Assembly: GCF_002420705.1 (NCBI RefSeq)
Contig: NZ_DIIM01000002.1
Coordinates: 220,020-284,019 of the forward strand
Origin: Sphingobacterium sp. UBA5670
GTDB lineage: Bacteria > Bacteroidota > Bacteroidia > Sphingobacteriales > Sphingobacteriaceae
Direction: 5' to 3'
Length of the DNA: 64,000 nucleotides
In this document: positions 53,342 through 61,462 of the stretch, piece by piece
Position numbering within the stretch: the first letter of the stretch is position 1
How the letters are laid out: every line of letters begins with the position of its first letter
Made by a program: the position numbers and the translations under genes
The notes under the pieces: model-generated
Databases searched by the model: none
What the model was told of the DNA's origin: nothing
Seen by the model: the letters and a program-made list of their open reading frames with translations, nothing else

Positions 53342-54808
53342 ATGGATTACACGAAGATTACAACTTTTGGTGCATTAAAAACTTCGGGTTATAAACCTCA
53401 AACAATAAAAGAAGAATTGCGTCAGAATCTGATTACAAAAATAAGGAAAGGTGAAACAGTTTTCGCTGGAGTACATGGTTATGAAGATACTGTTATTCCA
53501 GAACTTGAAAGAGCTATTCTCTCCAAGCACAATATTAATTTTCTAGGTCTCCGCGGTCAGGCGAAAACACGTCTAGCTAGACTCATGGTCAATCTGCTGG
53601 ATGAATATGTCCCGGTGGTACAGGGTTCTGAGATTAATGATGATCCGTACAATCCTATATCACGTTATGCCCTGGAGCTATTAAAGGAGAAAGGCGATGA
53701 AACGCCGATAAGCTGGCTTCATAGAAATGATCGCTTTGCTGAAAAACTTGCCACTCCTGATGTAACTGTAGCCGACTTGATCGGTGATGTGGATCCGATC
53801 AAAGCCGCAAATTTAAAATTGAGTTATGCAGACGATCGTGTGATTCACTTTGGTATGATTCCAAGAGCAAACCGTTCCATATTTGTCATTAATGAACTGC
53901 CTGATCTTCAGGCGAGAATTCAGGTGGCACTCTTCAATATCTTGCAAGAGGGAGATATTCAGATCCGTGGTTTTAAGTTACGCTTACCTTTGGACGTGCA
54001 ATTTATATTTACTGCGAATCCGGAAGATTATACCAATAGAGGAAGTATTGTGACGCCTTTAAAAGATCGCATAGGATCACAGATACTCACGCATTATCCC
54101 ACATCGGTGGAGATAGCAAAGGCAATTACTGCGCAGGAGGCGAACTTGGAAACGGCCCAGAAGGAGCAGATATACGTCCCTGAACTGGCGCGGGAACTGA
54201 TTGAGCAAATAAGTTTTGAAGCACGAAATAGTGAATATGTTGATGAAAAAAGTGGTGTGAGCGCTCGTATGAGTATAACAGCTTTTCAAAACCTATTAAG
54301 TACTGCCGAATTGCGCATGCTTAGAAGCGGGACGGAAGCAACCGCGATTAGGCTGAGTGATTTTATGGGCATTGTGCCAGCGATAACGGGTAAAGTTGAG
54401 CTTGTTTATGAAGGTGAGCAGGAGGGAGCCGATACGGTTGCATTGCAACTGATTGAAAATGCTGTCAAAAACCTTTTTCCAATCTTATTTCCCAAAATTG
54501 AGAAGCTGGAAAGAGAAAACGAACGTTATCCTTACGATGATATTGTTCGCTGGTTTTCGGAATCAGAGGGGATCGAATTATCGGACGAGCTTAATGATGC
54601 CGACTATGAGCGAATTTTGGATCAAGTGACACCTATCCATGCTTTAATTCAGCAATACCAACCGGAAACAATGCCTAATGATCTCCATTTTTTGATTGAA
54701 TTTGTATTATGGGGACTAACACTCCATAATAAATTAAGTAAATATAGATTAGGGCACGGTCTGCAATTCCAGGATAACTTTCAGGGCTATCTGAGAAACA
54801 ATCTATAA
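53342..54808 (+). CDS. AAA+ ATPase, magnesium-chelatase/MoxR-like
   Basis: A 488-residue AAA+ ATPase related to magnesium chelatase subunit I and MoxR proteins. Walker A is G-L-R-G-Q-A-K-T (69-76), Walker B is IFVINELPDL (180-189), sensor 1 is FTANPED (223-229) and an Arg in LKDRIGSQ (near 243) is a likely finger. The rest is a helical lid and C-terminal region. It follows the VWA gene and ends at a strong terminator; together they form a likely chaperone-type pair. Confidence 0.92.
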   Translation: MDYTKITTFGALKTSGYKPQTIKEELRQNLITKIRKGETVFAGVHGYEDTVIPELERAILSKHNINFLGLRGQAKTRLARLMVNLLDEYVPVVQGSEINDDPYNPISRYALELLKEKGDETPISWLHRNDRFAEKLATPDVTVADLIGDVDPIKAANLKLSYADDRVIHFGMIPRANRSIFVINELPDLQARIQVALFNILQEGDIQIRGFKLRLPLDVQFIFTANPEDYTNRGSIVTPLKDRIGSQILTHYPTSVEIAKAITAQEANLETAQKEQIYVPELARELIEQISFEARNSEYVDEKSGVSARMSITAFQNLLSTAELRMLRSGTEATAIRLSDFMGIVPAITGKVELVYEGEQEGADTVALQLIENAVKNLFPILFPKIEKLERENERYPYDDIVRWFSESEGIELSDELNDADYERILDQVTPIHALIQQYQPETMPNDLHFLIEFVLWGLTLHNKLSKYRLGHGLQFQDNFQGYLRNNL

Positions 54809-54826
54809 AAGGAATATTAATAGCAC

Positions 54827-54860
54827 AACGGGCAAGTTTAGCAGATAAACTTGCCCGTTT
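54827..54860 (+). terminator. Terminator after the VWA-ATPase pair
   Basis: A perfect 14-bp stem (54827-54840 with 54846-54859) with a 5-nt loop and T-run, 18 bp after the ATPase stop. Confidence 0.9.
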
Positions 54861-55019
54861 GCTATGATAAGGTCCTGCTATTAAGGTAATAGAGTGAAGG
54901 GAAATTAATTTTTCATTAAGATTAAATCTATTACTGGAGATAAGATTGCTTCCTGCATTCGAATTGGTGTCATAAAAAAAGCAAGTCAGGACAACGAAAT
55001 ATTTTGATAGAATAAAAAA

Positions 55020-55044
55020 TGTGGAACGACATTGTCGTTCCACA
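55020..55044. terminator. Orphan hairpin
   Basis: TGTGGAACGAC pairs perfectly with 55034-55044 around a 3-nt loop; an A/T-rich run flanks it on the left, giving a good minus-strand terminator and a weaker plus-strand one. No gene adjoins it, so it may mark a lost gene or a small RNA 3' end. Confidence 0.6.
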
Positions 55045-55536
55045 GGATGTTTTTCATTGTAGTATTGTAGGATTTTTCCAGTATTCTTATCAAATCAATT
55101 ACGAAGTTTTCAATGATGGGATAGGTATCTCCATTCATCATAGCAATTACTTCTTTTGATTAAGTTTACTTATTGAGCAAATTTACCTCAGAATAGAGGT
55201 AGAAAAAATATGAAAAACATACTTTTTTATGTGAAAATGGGAATAAAATTCTGTGGCTGTATGATTTATTGTATCAATAGTGTTCTGTTTTGTTCCACAA
55301 TTATTAATTGTCAAAAATAATCAGTTGATTCGTTATTTATTTGCTTTAGCGTTGATTTGTGATATTCATATAGCATATAGGGTTAAAACCATAAAGTCGA
55401 TGATTTCTTCATTTTCTTTAGAAGCTGCGACAACAGAAGTTGATGAATCCACAATTGATTGCTCCGGATTGGAGCTGATTTTATGCTATAAACCCTGGCA
55501 AATCAATGTTGAAAGAATTCTATTCGATTAGACCAT

Positions 55537-57399
55537 ATGAAAAGACAATATAGTTTCGGTTTCCTACATGCTTCTTTTTTAGTCAGTGCGGGGTCTATAA
55601 TACTGATTTTCCTGTTTTCCTGTTCAACTAAGCGGGAAATGGTTTATCAGAATGAACTTAACCGATTAAAAGGCGTTGCGAGGACCAATCTAATGGGGAA
55701 TATAGATGAATTCAATTCCTACGAACACAGACCAAAATCGGATGGTCCATATGACGCATCTAACAATAAAGATTTCTTGGTCAACAATATTCCCTATTTT
55801 GAGAGTTCCAATGATACATTGCGTAGAGTTTATAATTACCGCTGGTGGATGATTAGCAAGCATCTACGGAATTATTATGATTCGCAGGATGCAAAGAATT
55901 ACTGGGTCATTACAGAGTTTTTTGGATACCCCGCCTGGGGATCTTTAAGTGGGGCTATTACCTGTCCGACAGCTCATCAGTTTTATGATGTACGATGGCT
56001 CCGTGATCCTAAATACCTCCAATCTTATGCAGAATATTTTATGCTTGGATCGGCTTCCAGATTAAATCAAAGAGAGAATGGAAACTTTTTGACCCATCTT
56101 AGCAGACCAGAAAGTGTTCATTTTTCCAGTTGGATGATTGATGGTATTGAATCTTTTTTGAAAATTCACCCTGATAAGACTTGGATGCAGCGGATGCTTC
56201 CTGCAATGGAAAATCATCAGCATCTTCTGGATAGCCTGTTTACAGTAAAAAGCCCTGGATCCAAGACCGATGGAATGTATAAAATTCTGGACCTCTATGA
56301 CGGAATGGAATTTAGTCTTTCGGCGGTTTTAGGCTTAATCGAAAGTAAGGGTCCCTATGAAATTTATACAGATAGCACTTGGAAAGATCTCTATCTAGGT
56401 TGGGGGACAACTGACAAAGCGGCAAAAACGGTACAGGCAAAAGATTTTCCCCTGGCTTTTACGAAAGGTTACCCCGATTTTTATCTTGTAAGACCCTCCG
56501 TCGGAAGCTATTCCTATGGAAACAATCAATCGCTATACCAGATGTATGTTTTGGAACAACAAAACAACCCTTCCGTTAAAGTAAAAGAAAAAGTAAGCCT
56601 TTATAAAGCTAAATCGACGGAAATTCAACAAAAGTTTCTCAGGACACTTTGGAATTCAGCTGATGGATTTTTCAATAGTTTCTCCGCCGGCGATAATGCC
56701 TATGGAGCTAGGGATTATGAGGCTAGGGTAAGGGAGTCAGTTGGCTACACGCCTTGGTATTTCAATATGATACCTAGTCGGGATAATAAAAAATATGAAG
56801 TAGCCTGGGAAACGTTTACATCTGAAAAAGGATTTAATAATCATAAAGGAATGACCACAGCAGAAAGACAGCATCCTTATTATAACGAACAAGCTTATGC
56901 TTGGAACGGCCGTGGCTGGCCTTTTCAAAATTCGGTTGTATATAAAGCATATGCCAATTATTTAAGAAATTATAAAAATCAAATTACTGCGCAAGACAAG
57001 GAGACCCTCTATGAACAAATTATGAAGCTTACACGACTTCACGGTTATGCCCATCCGAATATCGGTGAATGGTATATTCCAAGTGACGGTCAGGAATTTG
57101 GAGGGCAAAATGACTACTTTCATTCCACCTATCCAGACATCATCATTGCAGATCTCATTGGATTTAAGGGGACGCATAGCAACAGTTTTCAGGTTCAGCC
57201 ACTTATACCGATAGATAAAATGGATTATTTTTATCTCGGAAATTTAGACTATCACGGGAAAACGATAGACATTGTCTGGAAGGAAGACTGGGATCAAGAT
57301 AAACCTGGAAAACAGCCCATGTTATGTATTTGGGTTGATCATGTTTTGAAGGCGACCAGCAAAGCACTTGATGTCAAAATGGAAGTAAATTTGGACTAA
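55537..57399 (+). CDS. MGH1-like glycosidase lipoprotein
   Basis: A 620-residue lipoprotein: signal segment and lipobox ending at Cys29 (FSCS). The body resembles the (alpha/alpha)6 six-hairpin glycosidase fold of the MGH1-like/GH63 group: RWLRDPKYLQSYAEYFM, DLYDGMEFSL, the aromatic run AWNGRGWPFQNSVVYKAYANYL, and EWYIPSDGQEFGGQNDYFHSTYPDI. Such enzymes cleave alpha-linked sugars such as mannosylglycerate or other glucans; the exact linkage is unknown. An AraC gene lies 182 bp downstream and might regulate it. Confidence 0.85.
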   Translation: MKRQYSFGFLHASFLVSAGSIILIFLFSCSTKREMVYQNELNRLKGVARTNLMGNIDEFNSYEHRPKSDGPYDASNNKDFLVNNIPYFESSNDTLRRVYNYRWWMISKHLRNYYDSQDAKNYWVITEFFGYPAWGSLSGAITCPTAHQFYDVRWLRDPKYLQSYAEYFMLGSASRLNQRENGNFLTHLSRPESVHFSSWMIDGIESFLKIHPDKTWMQRMLPAMENHQHLLDSLFTVKSPGSKTDGMYKILDLYDGMEFSLSAVLGLIESKGPYEIYTDSTWKDLYLGWGTTDKAAKTVQAKDFPLAFTKGYPDFYLVRPSVGSYSYGNNQSLYQMYVLEQQNNPSVKVKEKVSLYKAKSTEIQQKFLRTLWNSADGFFNSFSAGDNAYGARDYEARVRESVGYTPWYFNMIPSRDNKKYEVAWETFTSEKGFNNHKGMTTAERQHPYYNEQAYAWNGRGWPFQNSVVYKAYANYLRNYKNQITAQDKETLYEQIMKLTRLHGYAHPNIGEWYIPSDGQEFGGQNDYFHSTYPDIIIADLIGFKGTHSNSFQVQPLIPIDKMDYFYLGNLDYHGKTIDIVWKEDWDQDKPGKQPMLCIWVDHVLKATSKALDVKMEVNLD

Positions 57400-57581
57400 C
57401 CGAAAGACGCTGGTATTCCTTTCCCATATCGGATCGATATTATTTTTGGTTTGATGTCGGTGTGCTGTTCTACCTCTGGACGCTCTTTTTACTTGTTTGG
57501 TAGAATAAGTAAAATGATGATCAAAAATTTGGATAAATAACAGATCTAATAACTAAGTTTGTTTAAAATGTTCTGAGAACA

Positions 57582-58436
57582 ATGTTAAAGGATTACAAAA
57601 AATATGAACTATTTGGAAAGCCGATGATGCAAAAAATTGCACTGACAGCTCCGTTTAAATATGATTTCCCAGTGGCCGAACAGGCGTGTTTTTTGTATGT
57701 TCTTGAAGGTGAGTTTCAATACCAGCTAAAAGATGAGGTGCTAAATATCCCGAGAAATTATTCCTTATTTCTAAACTGCATCAGTTCAGGGAAATTTCTC
57801 CAAAATGCTAAATCTGGGGCGAATTGCCAGATTGTTATTGTGACTTTCTATCCAGATATCTTAAAAAAAATCTATGATAAGGAACTACCGTCACTGATAC
57901 ATAAACCTCATGGTGTCATTTCGAATAAATCTAAAGAAAAAATTGATAATGATTTCCTAATTCAAAAGTACATTGAAGGCCTGTTGTTTTATTTTGAAAA
58001 TCCTTTACTCATCAATGAGGAGATACTAATTCTCAAGATAAAAGAAATTATAATATTGTTGTCTCAGACTAAAAATGCGGAAGCAATCCAGTTGATATTA
58101 TCCCAACTTTTTTCTGCGACCACCTATTCATTTAAACAGGTTATTGAAGCCAATCTATTTTCCCAGCAGACAGTTGAGCAGCTGGCGGACCGATGTAACC
58201 TGAGTGTATCGTCATTTAAAAGAGAGTTTGCGAAACTATATAATAATACGCCAGCCAATTATATTAAAAATAAGAAGCTTGAAAAAGCTGCTGAACTTCT
58301 TTTGGTTTCTGATCAGCGCATTACTGAAATTGCATTTGGCTGTGGATTTAATGACTTGGCAACTTTCACCAAAAGCTTTAGCGATAAATACAGCGTTTCC
58401 CCAACAAATTATCGTCAGCATTTCAAGGAGAAGTAA
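57582..58436 (+). CDS. AraC-family transcriptional regulator
   Basis: A 284-residue regulator with an N-terminal cupin-like sensing region (about 25-90) and a C-terminal double helix-turn-helix (about 190-282), visible as EQLADRCNLSVSSFKREF and ITEIAFGCGFNDLATFTKSF followed by PTNYRQHF. The signal is unknown. It lies between the MGH1-like glycosidase and a small membrane protein gene. Confidence 0.92.
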   Translation: MLKDYKKYELFGKPMMQKIALTAPFKYDFPVAEQACFLYVLEGEFQYQLKDEVLNIPRNYSLFLNCISSGKFLQNAKSGANCQIVIVTFYPDILKKIYDKELPSLIHKPHGVISNKSKEKIDNDFLIQKYIEGLLFYFENPLLINEEILILKIKEIIILLSQTKNAEAIQLILSQLFSATTYSFKQVIEANLFSQQTVEQLADRCNLSVSSFKREFAKLYNNTPANYIKNKKLEKAAELLLVSDQRITEIAFGCGFNDLATFTKSFSDKYSVSPTNYRQHFKEK

Positions 58437-58651
58437 TAAATTTATCCATAACCATTGAAATTCTTTAATAAGGTTTAAGCATATTATTTGAACCAAAATA
58501 TCAAATCTTTGAACAGATTTAAAAAGTCACTTTCCTAATTCTATTGCAACTTTGTCTTGTTCCTTTAGCAGCATATTGCTATCAAAAAGAGTAACGTTAG
58601 CTCTGCTGGAATAGAGTTTTATAAAAAATATCAAAGTTAAAAAAGAAGAAA

Positions 58652-59155
58652 ATGGGTTTATCAAATTTAGGAATTTTTCACACCATTGTCGGTGTTGCAG
58701 CTCTTTTCGGGGCGATAGTAGGGTTTGTCAAATATGGCAAAATCAACCTTGGGGCACGCTCAGGAAGCGTTTTTTTTTATGCGACGCTGATTACTTCCGT
58801 CACCGCACTGGGTATCTCAAAACAGGGTGGGTTCAATGCCGGCCACATCTTTTCACTTTTTATCCTGGTTTTAGTAGCTTTTGCTTATTGGCTTTATTCA
58901 AAACAGAAAAATAATAGAAAAGCGAGGTATGTTGAAAATTTTCTCTTATCGTTCAGTTTTTTTCTATCCCTTGTACCTACTATCAATGAGACTTTTACCC
59001 GAATTCCAATAGGGCAGCCTTTGGCGAAGGATATTAAAGATCCCATCATTGGACAAACACTTCTTATCCTATTTATCCTATTTGTGATCGGATCTATTTT
59101 TCAATTCGTCCGACAGAAGAAAATCAACAGCAGGGCAGAAAGCGAAATAATATAA
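58652..59155 (+). CDS. Membrane protein, unknown
   Basis: A 167-residue protein with about four hydrophobic helices (near 8-26, 40-56, 63-82, 100-118, 132-150). It contains FVKYGKINLGARSGSVFFYATL and a positively charged C-terminal tail. No family recognised; the gene lies alone downstream of an AraC regulator and may be its target (inference). Confidence 0.7.
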   Translation: MGLSNLGIFHTIVGVAALFGAIVGFVKYGKINLGARSGSVFFYATLITSVTALGISKQGGFNAGHIFSLFILVLVAFAYWLYSKQKNNRKARYVENFLLSFSFFLSLVPTINETFTRIPIGQPLAKDIKDPIIGQTLLILFILFVIGSIFQFVRQKKINSRAESEII

Positions 59156-59300
59156 AAGTAAATTATATGATATCGATCGTTGCACATTATTTAAAATATG
59201 ACAAACTAATATTTTGATTTTATTGTTAGCAATTGTAGCAGTTTAACACATAATCATTTTAAAATATATGCTTAATTACGATTGTTTAAAAAAAATAAAG

Positions 59301-59648
59301 ATGTGCAACGGGAAAAATAATTCAACGGGATTACTTCTCGCCATGGTGGCGGGAGCGGCACTTGGTACATTGGTCGGTTTATTAGTTGCACCGAATAGTG
59401 GAAAAAAAACACGAAAAAAAATCAAGGCGAAGACGAGGGATCTCAAAGAACAGGCAAAGCATAAGTATGAAGAAGTAGCCGATAAGGTAAAAGAAGAGTA
59501 TGAACACGTATCATCGGCAGTTAGTGAGACAGCGGGGCATGTAGTTGATAAGGTCTCTGATGAAGTTGATAAGTATAAAGATGAAATAAAAGCTAAATCT
59601 GCCGAAGGTGCACAGGCTATAACAGAAGCAATTAAAAACCAAAAATAG
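59301..59648 (+). CDS. YtxH domain protein
   Basis: About 115 residues from ATG 59301: short N-terminal region, one membrane helix (LLLAMVAGAALGTLVGLLVAP), then a highly charged region rich in Lys, Glu, Val and Ala (heptad-like EEVADKVKEEYEH). It belongs to the YtxH group of small, often stress-related proteins. An ATG at 59268 is possible but adds an unusual Cys/Lys-rich leader. Confidence 0.85.
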   Translation: MCNGKNNSTGLLLAMVAGAALGTLVGLLVAPNSGKKTRKKIKAKTRDLKEQAKHKYEEVADKVKEEYEHVSSAVSETAGHVVDKVSDEVDKYKDEIKAKSAEGAQAITEAIKNQK

Positions 59649-60047
59649 GAGTAGTTTTTAGTATTTCCAACAGCAGATCGGATCCAAATAATAGATCCGA
59701 TCTGCTACCCTCAGCGTCGCTCTACTTAAACCCCACGCGGAATTCCATAGCTGAGCGTTTAGTTTTTGTCATAACGGTATTTTTTTTATCCTGGTCTATC
59801 TTAATAAGAAAACATAACTCGAGCCTACGGAAATGACTGGTTTTAACTTTTCCAAATTCGACCTTTCTTTAGTAACTTTAAAGGGTAGCCCACGCTGGTC
59901 GCAAGGTTCGTTGTTACGTCGCGATACTTTTGCTTTGTACTTTTCTGGTCGACGTTGGCATCGTATGCAAACTATGATAAAGCCAGGACGATATACGTAG
60001 GCCTACATAACATGATGCGGTTAGAATTGCGGTTTAGCTCTATTGGC
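59649..60047. other. Intergenic gap with compositionally odd sequence
   Basis: 399 bp before the glutathione peroxidase gene. Besides the hairpin, it holds a stretch (about 59870-60010) that looks GC-richer than the surrounding spacers, with CGCGATACTTTTGCTTTGTACTTTTCTGG-like runs and a perfect 10-bp palindrome GTAGGCCTAC. On the minus strand a frame stays open for about 190 bp; no protein family is recognised. Confidence 0.5.
59672..59706. terminator. Hairpin after YtxH gene
   Basis: A perfect 13-bp stem (59672-59684 with 59694-59706) with a 9-nt loop, 24 bp after the stop. No T-run follows, so it may be a transcript-stabilising hairpin. Confidence 0.5.
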
Positions 60048-60644
60048 ATGGTTTATAAAAAAAGTAAAAAAATGCTTCTTATCATTTTATTCATTGTGGC
60101 GGCGGTTGTCGGAGGTATAGCTTATTATTTATTCACTAACGGTAACGTTAAAATAGATAAAGCTCTAAAATCAGATACAATATATGGTTTTAAAGTTAAG
60201 GGGCTGGATGGTACGACGATTGATTTTGCTCAATTTAAAGGCAAAAAGATTCTCGTTGTAAACACGGCTTCCAAATGCGGATTTACGCCGCAATACGAGG
60301 GACTTGAACGTCTATACAAAAGATTTAGTGATAGATTAATCATTGTTGGCTTTCCTTCCAATGACTTTTTAGATCAAGAACCGGGCAAGAATGCAGAGAT
60401 AGCCGCCTTTTGTCAACGCAATTACGGGGTAACCTTTCCGATGGCGGCAAAGGTTGAAGTGAAAGGGAAGCAGCAGGCACCTATCTATCAGTGGTTGACC
60501 AATAAAACCTTGAACGGTATAGAAAGTTCTGCTGTCTTGTGGAATTTTCAGAAATATCTAATCGACGAAAACGGCAAGCTTATAAAGCATTTTTCTCCGA
60601 AAACCGAACCCGAGGATATTGAAATTTTAAAACTGCTAGATTGA
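60048..60644 (+). CDS. Membrane-anchored glutathione peroxidase
   Basis: About 198 residues from ATG 60048 (or 190 from 60072), with an N-terminal membrane helix (about MLLIILFIVAAVVGGIAYYLF) that anchors a glutathione peroxidase domain in the envelope. The reactive residue is Cys (NTASKCGFTPQYEGL) rather than selenocysteine; the tetrad Trp and Asn are present in LWNFQKYLID, but the usual Gln position reads Asp (FPSNDF). The longer frame up to 59955 overlaps the odd gap sequence and is rejected. Confidence 0.85.
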   Translation: MVYKKSKKMLLIILFIVAAVVGGIAYYLFTNGNVKIDKALKSDTIYGFKVKGLDGTTIDFAQFKGKKILVVNTASKCGFTPQYEGLERLYKRFSDRLIIVGFPSNDFLDQEPGKNAEIAAFCQRNYGVTFPMAAKVEVKGKQQAPIYQWLTNKTLNGIESSAVLWNFQKYLIDENGKLIKHFSPKTEPEDIEILKLLD

Positions 60645-60765
60645 TTTCGGCTTGCCGACGCTACTAGGTGGTAGGTTGGACCCCGCAAGGTGGGCTTTGG
60701 AAAGCGATAATATGCTAACATTGATGTTGTTGGTCAGCTAAAGCGAAAATGACAGATAAAGGCAA

Positions 60766-61410
60766 ATGAAACATTCATATACAGCAGAAAATATATTGAC
60801 GCAGATTACGGCCAAGGATACCAAACTTGGTGATTTGCGAAAGATTGCAAAAGAAATAAAAAAGGATCATCCATTGGCAATGGAACTTTGGTCGACTCGA
60901 AGTTTTTTTGCCCGACAATTGGCAATCCTAATTATGGACAGAAAGCTTCTTACAGAAAAGGTTATTGATAATTTAGTCGATCAGATCAGTCAATATCATG
61001 ATAAAGAGAAACTTCAGCTCATCGATTGGTTGATGGCAAACCAGCTTACCAAAGATAAAATGACCCTTTGTATAATAGAAGATTGGAAAAGCAGCCAATC
61101 TGCACTTAAAAGACGAACTTATTGGTATTATCAAGGACGTTTGCGTTGGATGGGCCAAGTACCCCCGACAAGCAACAATGAATTGTTGTCTGAAGTGGAA
61201 AGTAAAATTGAAAGAGAAGAGCCAGAAGTTCAATGGGCTATGAATTTTCTAGTGGGGTGGATTGGGGTTTACGACAAAAAATATAGAGAACGTTGCATAG
61301 CGCTTGGAGTAAAAACAGGTCTTTACAAAGGTAAGATGGTGTCCAAAGGCTGTACTCCAGAGTATTTGCCAGAGTTTATTGCAATCGAAAGCAATAAAAG
61401 AAACCTATAG
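60766..61410 (+). CDS. DNA alkylation repair protein (AlkD-like)
   Basis: A 214-residue HEAT-repeat-like protein similar to the AlkD/AlkC DNA glycosylase family, which excises alkylated bases. Characteristic segments: DLRKIAKEIKKDHPLAMELWSTRSFFARQLAILI, WSMANQL region and EPEVQWAMNFLVGWIGVYDKKYRERCIALG. No signal peptide. It is convergent with the helicase-like gene. Confidence 0.83.
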   Translation: MKHSYTAENILTQITAKDTKLGDLRKIAKEIKKDHPLAMELWSTRSFFARQLAILIMDRKLLTEKVIDNLVDQISQYHDKEKLQLIDWLMANQLTKDKMTLCIIEDWKSSQSALKRRTYWYYQGRLRWMGQVPPTSNNELLSEVESKIEREEPEVQWAMNFLVGWIGVYDKKYRERCIALGVKTGLYKGKMVSKGCTPEYLPEFIAIESNKRNL

Positions 61411-61462
61411 TTTTTCTCTCGCAATATGGCTAAAAAACTAAGCACGGAAGTAATAGAAAGCA

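Larger units (their letters stand above)
54809..55536. other. Long intergenic gap with two hairpins
   Basis: 728 bp with no credible gene. It holds the terminator at 54827-54860 and a second perfect hairpin at 55020-55044. A 83-codon ORF at 55280-55531 is open but lacks features that would make it a gene. Confidence 0.6.

Noticed and set aside
54675..55043. Minus-strand 122-codon ORF spanning the AAA+ gene end and the gap
   Set aside because: Runs through the terminator hairpin and antisense to the ATPase; unlikely gene.
55280..55531. 83-codon ORF before the MGH1-like gene
   Set aside because: Hydrophobic start but no recognisable family, weak context and unclear start; could be chance in AT-rich DNA.
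59955..60047. N-terminal extension of the glutathione peroxidase frame
   Set aside because: The added residues do not resemble the family and come from the compositionally odd gap; the start at 60048 or 60072 gives a normal membrane anchor.
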